Origin: Actinomadura sp. DC4
GTDB taxonomy: Bacteria; Actinomycetota; Actinomycetes; Streptosporangiales; Streptosporangiaceae
Length of the DNA: 64,000 nucleotides
Assembly (NCBI RefSeq): GCF_030406325.1
Contig: NZ_JAUEQY010000036.1
Location: 36,561-100,560 of the forward strand
Reading direction: 5' to 3'
Shown: piece after piece, positions 47,118 to 55,940 of the stretch
Layout of the letters: each line of letters begins with the position of its first letter
Position numbering within the stretch: position 1 is the first letter of the stretch
The notes under the pieces: model-generated
The model's input: only the letters and a program-made list of their open reading frames with translations
Told to the model about the DNA's origin: nothing
Database searches by the model: none
Translations under genes and position numbers: made by a program

Positions 47118-48229
47118 GCGGCGAGGCCGACGCTCGCGATGCGCCGCCGCTGGCGTACCGAGCCGACTTGGTTCGCCAGCAGACGAGCGCTGGTCAGGTG
47201 TTTGCGGGCCTCGTCCAGTTCTCCGCGGGTGGTGAGTGCTTGGGCGAGGTCGCATTGCAGGCCGGCAGCCGCTCGTACGAACGAGGTGTCCATCTGATCC
47301 AGTGCACTGGTCAGGTAGTCGATCGCTGCGGCGTCGCCGACCTGGGCGAGGCAGTGCCCTCGCCAGCGCGCGTGATGCGCCTCGCTCAACGCGATGAACG
47401 GCAGAGAAGGGTCGTCGGTGTCGACCGGCAGGAGTGCGGCTGAACGCTCCAGCGTCCGGTAGCACTGCTCGTCGGCGAGGGCCGCTTGGGTCTCGGCCTC
47501 GACGGCATCGAGCCAGCACAGCAGCAGCCGCGGGCCGGTCCTGCTGACGAGTGAGCGGGCTTCTCGTACGAGGCTCAGGGCGTCGGTGAGCCGCCCGAGG
47601 TCGTGAAGGGTGTAGACCTGCTCGCCCATGGCGTGCGCGAGCAGCACGGGAGAGCGGGCCTCCCGCGCGGCGGTCTTGGCGGTTTCGTAGTGGCCCCACG
47701 CCTGTTGAACGGCGCCGACGTCGAGTGCCTGCCAGGCCGCGAGGGTGCCGGCGTCGGACAGAACCGCCGAGAGCGCCGCTCGTACGGTCGGCTGGAGGCT
47801 GTAGGTCACCAGCTCGATCAGCGTCGCCATCACCGTTCGGGTCTGTTCGAGCAGCGACGGGGCACCGAGGCGACGGTCGAGCAGCCGGATGTGATGGACC
47901 TGCTGCTGCATCTGCCGGATGAGCGCCATGTCCACCCGGCGTGCGGTCGCGATCCGTTGCCGGAGTTCGTCGGCCGGGTTTGATGCCGGGATGGGGGCGG
48001 TGTCGAGGAAGCCGAGTTCCTCGTCGGTACGGCCGTAGGCGAGGCGGTAGAGCCTCCGCCAATCCTCGCCGGGGATCACGTGGCCGTTCTCGTGGCGAGA
48101 GATCGTGGTCTTGAGGCTCTTGTCGCTGCCGAGCGTCATACCGACCTGAGCGGAGCTGCGCCTGAGCGCGGCGATGAGCCGTGGCACCTTCCACCCGAAT
48201 TCGGCACGCGCTCGCCGAAGGGGCGTCAT
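47114..48229 (-). CDS. XRE-family regulator with TPR-like C-terminus (paralog 1)
   Basis: 371 residues from ATG 48229 (MTPLRRARAEFGWKVPRLIA), with GAGGA about 10 nt upstream; GTG at 48259 is also open. HTH about residues 15-70: SLKTTISRHENGHVIPGEDWRRLYRLAYG. The remaining 270 residues form TPR-like helical pairs (ALSLVREARSLVSRTGPRLL, ALSEAHHARWRGHCLAQVGD). Clearly paralogous to 54742-55866. Its promoter region holds a perfect palindrome GGTTAACAG-N4-CTGTTAACC. Probably senses a small molecule or peptide through the TPR part. Confidence 0.83.
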   Translation of the reverse strand: MTPLRRARAEFGWKVPRLIAALRRSSAQVGMTLGSDKSLKTTISRHENGHVIPGEDWRRLYRLAYGRTDEELGFLDTAPIPASNPADELRQRIATARRVDMALIRQMQQQVHHIRLLDRRLGAPSLLEQTRTVMATLIELVTYSLQPTVRAALSAVLSDAGTLAAWQALDVGAVQQAWGHYETAKTAAREARSPVLLAHAMGEQVYTLHDLGRLTDALSLVREARSLVSRTGPRLLLCWLDAVEAETQAALADEQCYRTLERSAALLPVDTDDPSLPFIALSEAHHARWRGHCLAQVGDAAAIDYLTSALDQMDTSFVRAAAGLQCDLAQALTTRGELDEARKHLTSARLLANQVGSVRQRRRIASVGLAA

Positions 48230-48297
48230 CTCGGAAGTGTCCTCGTCTTCCCAAGTCACAGGATCAGCATCGCTGACAGGGGCCGATTCGCCTGGAC

Positions 48298-48319
48298 GGT
48301 TAACAGGGGGCTGTTAACC
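48298..48319. promoter_or_regulatory. XRE-type operator, copy 2
   Basis: Perfect 9-bp inverted repeat GGTTAACAG / CTGTTAACC with a GGGG spacer, between the divergent XRE gene and the 48394 gene. Followed by ATGCGGGCTTA as at 45167. Placed to control both genes. Confidence 0.72.
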
Positions 48320-48393
48320 GATGCGGGCTTACGCCCGCCCTCGTGAGCCGATGTGATCTCAGCACCCACATCGACCACAGGGGGAGACGCGCC

Positions 48394-48768
48394 GTGAGCG
48401 CCACGGAGCCAGGCTTGGACGTCATGCCCGAAGTGATCGCGCTCCTCTTGGACGCCCTGGTGGTCGCGCTGTCCGTACGCGGCCTGGCCGCCGAACGTCG
48501 TGGAAGCCGAATGATCTCGGCGGCTCCCAGCTCCGCCGAGCGGCAGAACGGCGACCCTGCTGCCGCACGCGATGAAGAGAAGTGCCAGACGGTCATCTGC
48601 TTAGCCGACCGCGCGGGCCGGCTTTCGTGGTTCTGGGTACGTGCCTCGACCGGCCGTGGGGCTGTAGACCTGGAGTACCTCGGACCCGCCCGTTGCATCA
48701 GGGCGACCGCCGACCGCATCGCCTGCGTACTCCTGCCTGATGGGTTGAGCTGGGAGCCAGCGATATGA
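48394..48768 (+). CDS. Hypothetical AICE protein
   Basis: 124 residues from a GTG with GGGGGAG 7 nt upstream. Hydrophobic helix VIALLLDALVVALSVRGLAA near residues 15-35, then a hydrophilic part ending DLEYLGPARCIRATADRIAC. No family recognised. Divergent from the XRE regulator, with the operator between them; its 5' leader matches that of the HATPase gene. The next gene overlaps its stop by ATGA. Confidence 0.6.
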   Translation: MSATEPGLDVMPEVIALLLDALVVALSVRGLAAERRGSRMISAAPSSAERQNGDPAAARDEEKCQTVICLADRAGRLSWFWVRASTGRGAVDLEYLGPARCIRATADRIACVLLPDGLSWEPAI

Positions 48769-49028
48769 CCGCGGCGACGCTCATCGACGGACTCACTCCA
48801 CCGCCCGAGCCCAACGCCGCCGCAACAGCAGCCATCCTGCGGCACCGCTTCCCCGACGCCATTGTGTGGTTCGGCTGCTTCACACGGACATGGTGGGCCA
48901 TGGTCCCCGTCGCCAACCAGGAACGGCTGTTCGAGGGGGCCAGCCCAGATGAGCTCACCGGAGCGATCGTCACCGATCTGACGATGACAACTGGGGAGCC
49001 GGACCAGGCAGCGGCCAGACCCCGGTGA
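48765..49028 (+). CDS. Hypothetical AICE protein
   Basis: 87 residues, MTAATLIDGLTPPPEPNAAA, translationally coupled to the previous gene by ATGA. Contains RHRFPDAIVWFGCFTRTWWA and MVPVANQERLFEGASPDELTG. No family recognised. A hairpin CCCGGCGAG / CTCGCCGGG at 49205-49229 lies downstream. Confidence 0.58.
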   Translation: MTAATLIDGLTPPPEPNAAATAAILRHRFPDAIVWFGCFTRTWWAMVPVANQERLFEGASPDELTGAIVTDLTMTTGEPDQAAARPR

Positions 49029-49268
49029 TTGCTTCCGCCGGCGGCGCTGGAACTCGGTCCTGCCCCTCTATGTCTGCCGGGCTGGTCTTGTCCCGAGATG
49101 ACAGACCACGCCCGGTATGCCTCCCGCCAGATGAGCGCCCGTCTCGCGTCTACCCCCCGATACCGAGCATCGGTGCGCATGACCATCTCTGGTGAGAGGA
49201 GGTCCCCGGCGAGTCGTGCTCTCGCCGGGAGCCCTCCAATCCAGCCCCGAACCCCCGAAAGCTGACCG

Positions 49269-49550
49269 ATGGACGAGCTGGTAGGCAAACTTCCGTCAGG
49301 TTGGGTACGCCTCCCCATGTACATAGCTGGAGTGCCCGTGTGGCAGCGACGGGCCGACGCCTGTTACGTCGCCACCCACGACATGGACCAACTCCACGCC
49401 ATCGCCGCCGCCCTCGACCGCATCGAGACCAGCGATTCCCGCCAGGCCGCGACCTACCCACTGGCAAAAGACGGCATCAGTTCGAAACCCCACGATGCGC
49501 CGAGAACACCGCCCTCTACGCTGGTCCCCACCACCGCCGAGAGGAACCAC
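49269..49550 (+). other. Coding-like segment in frame before the GntR gene
   Basis: 94 codons, MDELVGKLPSGWVRLPMYIA onward, with coding-like content (GVPVWQRRADACYVATHDMD). It reads without a stop into the GntR frame at 49551. It may be a separate small gene whose stop was lost, or a true N-terminal extension. The GTG at 49551 has its own AGAGGAA site, which favours two original genes. Confidence 0.4.
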
Positions 49551-50012
49551 GTGGCCAGGCCCAAGAGCAGCGACGCCGTCTACCTGAAGATCGCCGCTGC
49601 CCTACGAGACCGCATCCACGCCGGCGACCTCAAGCCAGGCGACAAGCTTCCCTCCGAAGCGGCCGTCTCGACAGAGTTCGGCGTCGCTCGCGGCACCGCC
49701 CGCGAGGCCCTCAAGAAGCTGGGAGACGACGGCCTGGTTGACACCCTGCCCGGCGTCGGCCGCGTTGTCCGCACCTCGGAGCCAGCAGATGCGACCCCTC
49801 GCTATCGACGGATCGCCGCCGAACTCATCGCCGCCATCGAAGCCGGCGAATACCCACCAGGCTCCCAACTTCCCGGCGAGTCTCAGCTTGCCGAACAATT
49901 CCAAGCGTCGCGAAACACCATCCGCTCTGCACTCGGCGAACTCGACGGCCGTGGCCTCGTCCAAGTAGTCCACGGTAGGGGCCGCATCGTGCTGCCAGCA
50001 CGAACGATCTGA
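49551..50012 (+). CDS. GntR-family regulator with two winged-HTH domains
   Basis: 153 residues from a GTG with AGAGG 6 nt upstream. Two tandem GntR wHTHs: SDAVYLKIAAALRDRIHAGD, then GDKLPSEAAVSTEFGVARGT (first) and RYRRIAAELIAAIEAGEYPP, then GSQLPGESQLAEQFQASRNT (second). No effector-binding domain is attached. Such regulators (KorSA-like) control transfer and replication in AICEs. A palindrome GTACATGTAC in the transfer promoter (56082) is a possible target. Confidence 0.82.
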   Translation: MARPKSSDAVYLKIAAALRDRIHAGDLKPGDKLPSEAAVSTEFGVARGTAREALKKLGDDGLVDTLPGVGRVVRTSEPADATPRYRRIAAELIAAIEAGEYPPGSQLPGESQLAEQFQASRNTIRSALGELDGRGLVQVVHGRGRIVLPARTI

Positions 50013-50432
50013 TCAACTAGACCATCTGGGCTCTAGACACGCTGGTCATTGATAGGGCATCCCGCAGCGGGGTACCGCTGGGAAGCGCTTTCCGTACGCC
50101 TTCAAGGCGGCCCGCTGACGGGCCGCACGCTCCGCCAACTCGGCGCCCGCCCTACGCTTCGCTAGGGCTCCGCTCCGGGACAGGCAAGCTCTGCAGCCGG
50201 TTGTCTGGCGCGGATTCCCTTAGATCTACCGGGCCGCAGTCGGCTGTACATCTGCACGAGCCGGGTGACGAGCTAGACGACTGGTGCTGGCGGTTACGTC
50301 GGCTCACAGTAAGCAGCTCCCGCTGCGGGATTTTCCGGACAGAACCCATCAAGGGCGCCTTCGGCGTCGGCTTCGCCGATCCTCGACCCTTCCTGATACT
50401 TCGAGCCGACGGGTGGTCTCTATGGCGGTTCG

Positions 50433-50796
50433 GACGAAGCCTTCGAACTCCTCCAGTTCACGGTCGACGGTAAGTCAAAGCCCATCCACCGGACCGCACG
50501 AGCCAACGGACAGACCTTCACGGTGAACCCGAAGACTGCTCAACAGGCAACCCGCTCGTGCTGCATCGCTGCCTGGCCAGGGAACGATCGCCTACCCCCA
50601 CACGGTGCTCGTCCGACAACACGGCCACCTGCGGTACCTCAACGTCGGTGCGCTTACCAAGGGGTTGAAGATCTCCTTCCGCTATGGCGGCTGCGGCATC
50701 CAAGACGTGAACACTCTGGACTTCATCGCCAACCCCGAACTCGCTCGGCTCTCGCAGACACCGGCCTCGGCGCCGACTCCTGCCGTGGAGCTTTGA
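50433..50796 (+). pseudogene. Decayed hypothetical AICE gene
   Basis: Two pieces of one protein in different frames: DEAFELLQFTVDGKSKPIHR in one frame to about 50530, then IAYPHTVLVRQHGHLRYLNV and GLKISFRYGGCGIQDVNTLD in another from about 50583 to the stop at 50796. At least one frameshift separates them and no good start is left. The surrounding 50013-51136 holds no other gene I can support; it looks like eroded AICE sequence. Confidence 0.5.
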
Positions 50797-51136
50797 TTCG
50801 GGGACTGTAAAACCCTGGATTCGATGGGTGGGTGCTGCAGCGATCGGGTGTGGCGTCCGTGTGGGTCTGGATAGGAAGAGACGGCTGCTCCTCAACCTCT
50901 CGACGACGCGGCGGAGTGCTCAGGCAGGATGGTTACGTCTCGTGTCTGACCGGATGGATAGCCTGGCTGCGACGCGGCGTATGTGCCGCTACTGTCCGTA
51001 GTAACCCATACCAGTCGTGTTTCACCCGTCCTGTCGGCCACCAGGGCTACAGTTGACTTTCTACATGCTGGGCGTCTCACCCAAAGCCCAGCGCGTGATT
51101 GCCATGGGGAGGCGATCGTGGAACGGGGAGGGTGTT

Positions 51137-51385
51137 ATGGAACGTAAGGCTGTATCTCGCAAGCGCAGGATGACCCGAGTTGGCGGGGTCTGGACGGTAC
51201 GCCAGGGCCTTCCGGTTTCCTTTTCCTCCGCTCCGCCATCAGCTGCTGCGTTTGGGGAGTGGTCGACTACCGCAGGGCTGGCTGACTATGCGTTGGCCGA
51301 CGGGGGCGCCGTCGGGGGTGTTGTAGCAGCAGAGAAGGTCACGACACATCCAGTCAGGAGAGTCTGCTGTGATGTCTACAGCTAG
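51137..51385 (+). CDS. Doubtful small ORF before the cassette
   Basis: 82 codons with GGGGAGGG 6 nt before the ATG. The peptide (MERKAVSRKRRMTRVGGVWT) has no recognised family, and it overlaps the next start. The strong ribosome site is the only support. Confidence 0.3.
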   Translation: MERKAVSRKRRMTRVGGVWTVRQGLPVSFSSAPPSAAAFGEWSTTAGLADYALADGGAVGGVVAAEKVTTHPVRRVCCDVYS

Positions 51386-52145
51386 GAATGGCCAGCCCCA
51401 AGATCCGTTGATTAAGGTCGTCTACTTCGATGAAGAGACCGCTTCTGACTACCTGGATATCTCAGCCGGTGGGAAGACTGCGTCCACGAGCGAGAACGTC
51501 AAGGATCGGACGACCAAACTGCACAGTGACGTCGAAGCAAAGCTGGCTGCCAAGTTCAGCTGGCTACCGTTCCTCGGCGGATCGGTTGAAGCGGGAGTCG
51601 GGGCTGATATCGCAAGCGCTGGGCAGAGCATCCTTCGAAAGACTCTGTCGAACACTATACTGACCGACTACCTCGTCCAGGTGAAGGGCGATTCGCGTAT
51701 CTCACGGCTCGAAGGGCTCCGCGTCACAGCGCCCAAGGACTCGATGGCCTTTATGAAGATGTACACGCCGTACATGATTATCGCGAAGACAGAAGACCAA
51801 GGCATCGATCTAGCGCGGCTGGATGAGGCGCTTGCCGGCGCGAAGGGCTAGTACGAACTTGTCGGCGAGGGCGCAGACGGATCCAAGCGTGTTCTGCGCT
51901 TCAATATTAAGGCGTTCCGCAATAACTATGGTCTTACCGATCTCGGTCGGATGCGGCTCGTTTTTCACGGAATCCTCGTCGGACGGACTGGCCAGGACGA
52001 GCTTGGAATTGCTGCCGAGATGTCCACCGACACAAACGACGAATCGGTGACTGCGCTGGAACTGGTCGATGGTCACGCACCGCTGCGTGGAGATCTGCTC
52101 GATGTTTATGATGTCATACTTGCCGGGGTCGAGTATGCCGAGTGA
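51372..52145 (+). pseudogene. DUF6414-like protein interrupted by one amber codon (cassette gene 1)
   Basis: ATG with AGGAGAG upstream. The first 159 codons encode LIKVVYFDEETASDYLDISA ... LEGLRVTAPKDSMAFMKMYT, a DUF6414-like pattern. A TAG at 51849-51851 then stops the frame. The same frame continues without further stops to 52145: YELVGEGADGSKRVLRFNIK, then AFRNNYGLTDLGRM. I recall DUF6414 members reading GYYEL at this point, so the TAG most simply replaces one Tyr codon (TAC/TAT). The gene would otherwise be 257 residues. It overlaps the AAA+ gene by 11 nt. It is either a fresh pseudogene, a sequencing error, or programmed readthrough. Confidence 0.68.
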
Positions 52146-53307
52146 TACAAAGGTCACCATCTACTACGGCCCGCTGGCATGGTTTAATGAGAAACTCGAG
52201 AACCGGGAATGGGTGAGCCTGCTTGAAATCACCTATGAGCTGGACGAAGCCAATCGTCGCCACACACATGTCTTGCAGGGCCAAGAGGCGCCGGTGCCGG
52301 AAAGCCCTCCATCACGACTCAAGCGAGTCGTGGCCGAATCAAATGACTATGCGAGCCTGAATGAACACGTCATCACCAACTTCGCAGGGCTGATCCGTAG
52401 CATCAACCCGGAGTACCTTTACCTCCACAATCCGCCTGCCCAGATGCAGGAGCAGTTGGTGCGAAGTTTTTCTGCGACCGAGGTGCAGCGATATGAGTAC
52501 CCAGCGGTTACTCGGGAGACGTTGATCCGATTCCGCGATGGTTTTGCGAACCACCTAGTTGGTCAGGTCGCAGTAAAGGAGTTGCTGCTGGCTGCGTTGT
52601 ACCCACTTACTACGGAACGCCAGACCAAACCGGTCGTCCTCATGTTCTACGGACCGTCGGGTGTGGGCAAGACGGAGACAGCCCAATTCATAAACGACTT
52701 GCTTGGCGGCACGCTCCTGCGCAAGCAGTTCTCGATGTTCCACAACGATAAGTTTGCATCTTACCTGTTCGGTGGGGCGCACGCTGAAGCATCCTTCGCT
52801 CGCGACCTGCTCGACCGCGAGTCCGGCGTCATCCTAATCGACGAATTCGACAAGGCGAACACTGTCTTCCACAGCGCCTTCTATCAGCTGTTCGATGGCG
52901 GCGTTTTCGAGGACAAAAACTACAGCGTTCGACTAGGATCTTCGCTTATCATTTGCACCTCAAACTACAAATCCGAGAACGAGATCCGCGAGGCGCTCGG
53001 TGATGCTCTGCATTCGCGCTTTGACGCCTTGATCCACTTCCAGCCACTCTCCCCGGCCGAGGTCGTACAGGTGATCGATCGACTTCTGGACAGTCGATTC
53101 TCGAGGCTCACAGCTGAAGAACAGAGTCGGCTTGATCTCGACGGTATCAAGACAATTCTGTACCCACTTGCAGGCAAAGCCGAGAACGTGCGGAAACTCG
53201 GAAAGATTGTCAACGAGGTAATTTCGTTGGTGCTCGTGCGTGCGATGCTCGGCGAACAGGCACCGACCGCCGACCCAGACCTTCGCGAGGAATCGCGAGC
53301 ATCATGA
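52135..53307 (+). CDS. ClpB-D2-like AAA+ ATPase (cassette gene 2)
   Basis: 390 residues from ATG 52135, inside the end of gene 1. Residues 1-130 are a family-specific N-terminal domain. The AAA+ core then shows LVGQVAVKELLLAALYPL, Walker A MFYGPSGVGKTETAQFINDL near 173-180, Walker B SGVILIDEFDKANTVFHSAF near 234, sensor-1 SSLIICTSNYKS and an Arg finger DALHSRFDALIHFQPLS. This is the AAA_2 (Clp/HSP100) subtype, but there is no second AAA domain or protease-docking loop. Likely an oligomeric motor or switch for the neighbouring HEPN protein. Confidence 0.82.
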   Translation: MPSDTKVTIYYGPLAWFNEKLENREWVSLLEITYELDEANRRHTHVLQGQEAPVPESPPSRLKRVVAESNDYASLNEHVITNFAGLIRSINPEYLYLHNPPAQMQEQLVRSFSATEVQRYEYPAVTRETLIRFRDGFANHLVGQVAVKELLLAALYPLTTERQTKPVVLMFYGPSGVGKTETAQFINDLLGGTLLRKQFSMFHNDKFASYLFGGAHAEASFARDLLDRESGVILIDEFDKANTVFHSAFYQLFDGGVFEDKNYSVRLGSSLIICTSNYKSENEIREALGDALHSRFDALIHFQPLSPAEVVQVIDRLLDSRFSRLTAEEQSRLDLDGIKTILYPLAGKAENVRKLGKIVNEVISLVLVRAMLGEQAPTADPDLREESRAS

Positions 53308-54359
53308 GGGTCCGCCAGTTAGAGATCGGGGAGTTTCGCGGGATTGTGGCGGACGCATGGTATTCCAGCGGCACACGCTCTTGGTGGGCGACAGTTAGCA
53401 TACGCTACTCGTCAAGAGCGTTGGCCGACCCTGCCGCGTCGGTTGACGAGCGGGGGATCGCAGAGATGTTCCCTGCGTTAGTCGAGCCACTGCTTGTAGT
53501 GGCGCGCGTGAGTCGGGCGCCGAGGGGAAGTGACATGGCTGACCTCGATAATGCCACCAAGAGGAAACTTGAGTCGATCTTCGACATGGGCGGCGGCTAC
53601 GTGCTCGACTTCAGCAACGCGCGCTTCGCTGACTTCGTCAAGACTGCGATTGGAGTCGATCCATACGAGAAGTACCCGCCGGCTTCGAAGGCGGTCCTGC
53701 TTCGCGCCATTTGGCATCAAGAACCTCTGCCGATCGTCGCCAAACTCAATCTCGAACTGTTGGAGCACTGGCGGATTGGTAAGTTAATTGTGGACGAGGA
53801 GCCGAAGGCGGCCGAAATTGCATTGCACGGTGAGCTCACGGCGCAGTTTTCGGTGCTCGTTGCCTCTGCGGATCGAGCCACCACCGAGTTTCTTTTGAAG
53901 GACTTCACTGCGATCGATCTCGATGCTCTCCCGCAGGTGTTGACGTCGCGAGATGTCGTTGAGGCCCGGCTACGAGAGATCGACGCCTGTATTGAGTCAG
54001 CCGCGCCACTCGCCGTGATCTTCCTCGTCGGCAGCACTCTTGAAGGTCTGCTGATGGAGCTGGCAATGGCAAACGCGGCACGGTTCACGGCAGCTCCGTC
54101 TGCTCCGAAAGAGCGTGGCAAAGTTAGGCCGATCAACCAGTGGCGGCTAAGTGATCTGATCGCTGTTTCTCGCGCATTGGGTATCCTCAGCGCTGACGTC
54201 TCGAAGTTTGCCGACCACGTGCGAAATTTCCGCAATTACATCCACCCGCGACAACAACTGGCCGAGGCGTTCGAGCCGCGCATCGAGACTGCAAGGATTG
54301 CCCAGCACGTTCTGCGTGCTGCGCTAGCTGATCTGCAGCGGGCAAGCGGCCGGGGGTGA
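53304..54359 (+). CDS. AbiJ-NTD-like / HEPN-like protein (cassette gene 3)
   Basis: 351 residues, ATGA overlap with the AAA+ gene. Residues 1-77 have no recognised domain; the first 14 (MRVRQLEIGEFRGI) resemble the start of an OLD/RecF-type ATPase. From about 78, ATKRKLESIFDMGGGYVLDF, then SNARFADF, matches the N-terminal segment of AbiJ-like abortive-infection proteins. The C-terminal about 120 residues are helical with VRNFRNYIHPRQQ near 306-315, an Rx6H HEPN-RNase-like motif. A candidate RNA-cleaving effector. An internal ATG at 53535 would give just the AbiJ-HEPN part. Confidence 0.68.
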   Translation: MRVRQLEIGEFRGIVADAWYSSGTRSWWATVSIRYSSRALADPAASVDERGIAEMFPALVEPLLVVARVSRAPRGSDMADLDNATKRKLESIFDMGGGYVLDFSNARFADFVKTAIGVDPYEKYPPASKAVLLRAIWHQEPLPIVAKLNLELLEHWRIGKLIVDEEPKAAEIALHGELTAQFSVLVASADRATTEFLLKDFTAIDLDALPQVLTSRDVVEARLREIDACIESAAPLAVIFLVGSTLEGLLMELAMANAARFTAAPSAPKERGKVRPINQWRLSDLIAVSRALGILSADVSKFADHVRNFRNYIHPRQQLAEAFEPRIETARIAQHVLRAALADLQRASGRG

Positions 54360-54741
54360 TCCGCAACCACCACTGACAACCGCTCTTGCGTAGGTCAACG
54401 CCTGGCGGACTCGCGGCGCCGCACGCAGCGGACACGGTTGATCGATTCCTGCGTAACAAGCGTGTGGGGGCCAGTGTCCCCCGTATCCCCCACCCCCAGT
54501 GAACTGGAAAAAGCTGAGGGACACGGTGCGGAACATCATGCCTCCCTCACGTGGGGAAGGGCTGGCACCGTGGGGAGGTGAGCCGCCCCCTGTGAGGACC
54601 AGCTGCGTGACAACTACGAGGCACGTTCGCGGACGCTCCCGTATCTTAAGGAACAAAGGTCCGTGCAGGAACGACCAACGGACGGCCGGCAATGATCGTG
54701 TTCAAGTCGCCTTGTAATCGGGTGACGAAAGCTAGGGGCAG
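54360..54741. other. Non-coding gap after the cassette
   Basis: About 380 bp between the HEPN-like gene and the convergent XRE paralog. I see no gene, tRNA or clear terminator. G-rich and C-rich runs occur near 54465-54500. Confidence 0.5.
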
Positions 54742-55866
54742 TCAGCGTTGTTCCTTGTTGCCGGTAAGACTCTCTATTCGCCGCTTCTGTCGGAGCGATC
54801 CGGTGCGGCCGACGAGGATGCGTGCGACGTGAAGGTGCTCTTCGACCGATCTGTGTTCGCCGTGAACGAGTAGCGCGGTGGCAAGGTCGATGCGGACACC
54901 GGCCTCGGCTCGCGCGTAGGTACCCGTGACCGCTGGAAGACCTCTGTCCAGTTCGTCGATCGCGTTTTCGTCACCCAAGCGTGCGAGGCAGTTGCCACGC
55001 CAGCGAGCGAGGTGGGTCTCGCTGAGTACGAGGTAGGGCAGTGAGTCGTCGGGCTCGGCGGGCAAGAGATCAGTGGCCTGGTCGAGAGCTAGGTGTGCGG
55101 CGTCGGCGTCTCCACCCGCGGTAGCCATCTCCGCCTGCGCTGCCGTGAGCCAGGTTTGCATGAGTGCTGGCACAGCCCCTGCCGACTGATGGCGTGCGTG
55201 TTGGACGAGTTCTGCGGCCTGCTCTGCGTCGCCTAGGTCGAGCACGACGTAAGCCTGTTCGACGGTGGCGAAGGCGAGCAGCGAGGAGTCTTCGGCTTCT
55301 CGGGCTGCGGATTTGGCGCGTTCGAAGTGTTCCCATGATTCGCGTGGTGTGCCGACGTCGAGAGCCTGCCAGCCGGCCAAGGCAGAGGCGTCGGCGAGCA
55401 CCTTAGCGAGCATGCTGCGTACGCCGGGTCGTACGGCGTGGTGGTTTAGTTCCTCGATGTGGGCGATGTGCGCGCGCATCTGTTCGCGGATGAGTTGAGC
55501 GCCCTGGAGAGCGTCGAGCTGGCGGATGCTGTCCGTCTGGGCTTGTAGAAGCTTGGCGACCTCGGCGTCGACTGACGAGGCTCGGGCCAGCTCTACCGCC
55601 AGGTCTTCGAAGGATTCCGGTTCAGGTACGTCAGTCGGCTCGATGAAGCCCAGCTCAGTCGGTGAGCAGCCGTACACGTCGCAGAAGAGGCGCTGGTAGA
55701 ACTCGCCGACGGGTGCGTGGCCGTTCTCCCAGCGTGAGACCTGGCGGCCGAGGCTCGCCGGTTGAGGGAGCGTCTCGCCGCGGGCTTTGGCGGCGTGGCG
55801 TAGCCGGGCGTCGAGTTGGGTCTTGGTCCATCCGAGGCGCTGCCGGCGGGCGCGCAACGGGGTCAC
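54742..55866 (-). CDS. XRE-family regulator with TPR-like C-terminus (paralog 2)
   Basis: 374 residues from a GTG (MTPLRARRQRLGWTKTQLDA). HTH: QPASLGRQVSRWENGHAPVG, then a Phe-rich C-terminal TPR-type array (ESWEHFERAKSAAREAEDSS, VLSETHLARWRGNCLARLGD). Same architecture and length as paralog 1. Upstream, divergent toward the transfer genes, is a 10-bp perfect palindrome GGATGACAGT-N5-ACTGTCATCC, whose core resembles the palindrome beside paralog 1. Confidence 0.83.
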   Translation of the reverse strand: MTPLRARRQRLGWTKTQLDARLRHAAKARGETLPQPASLGRQVSRWENGHAPVGEFYQRLFCDVYGCSPTELGFIEPTDVPEPESFEDLAVELARASSVDAEVAKLLQAQTDSIRQLDALQGAQLIREQMRAHIAHIEELNHHAVRPGVRSMLAKVLADASALAGWQALDVGTPRESWEHFERAKSAAREAEDSSLLAFATVEQAYVVLDLGDAEQAAELVQHARHQSAGAVPALMQTWLTAAQAEMATAGGDADAAHLALDQATDLLPAEPDDSLPYLVLSETHLARWRGNCLARLGDENAIDELDRGLPAVTGTYARAEAGVRIDLATALLVHGEHRSVEEHLHVARILVGRTGSLRQKRRIESLTGNKEQR

Positions 55867-55940
55867 GGGCTCTCCTCCACCGAACAGGTCTCACATGTTT
55901 ACCGGCCTGCCATTCTGCCGGTTCCCGGTGACAAGACAAG

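Noticed and set aside
49029..49265. 78-codon forward ORF before the GntR region
   Set aside because: Starts with GTG-like context but no ribosome site, no family, and it contains a hairpin (49205-49229).
54360..54741. A gene or tRNA in the gap after the HEPN-like gene
   Set aside because: Six frames give only short, unmotivated ORFs and no cloverleaf is visible.
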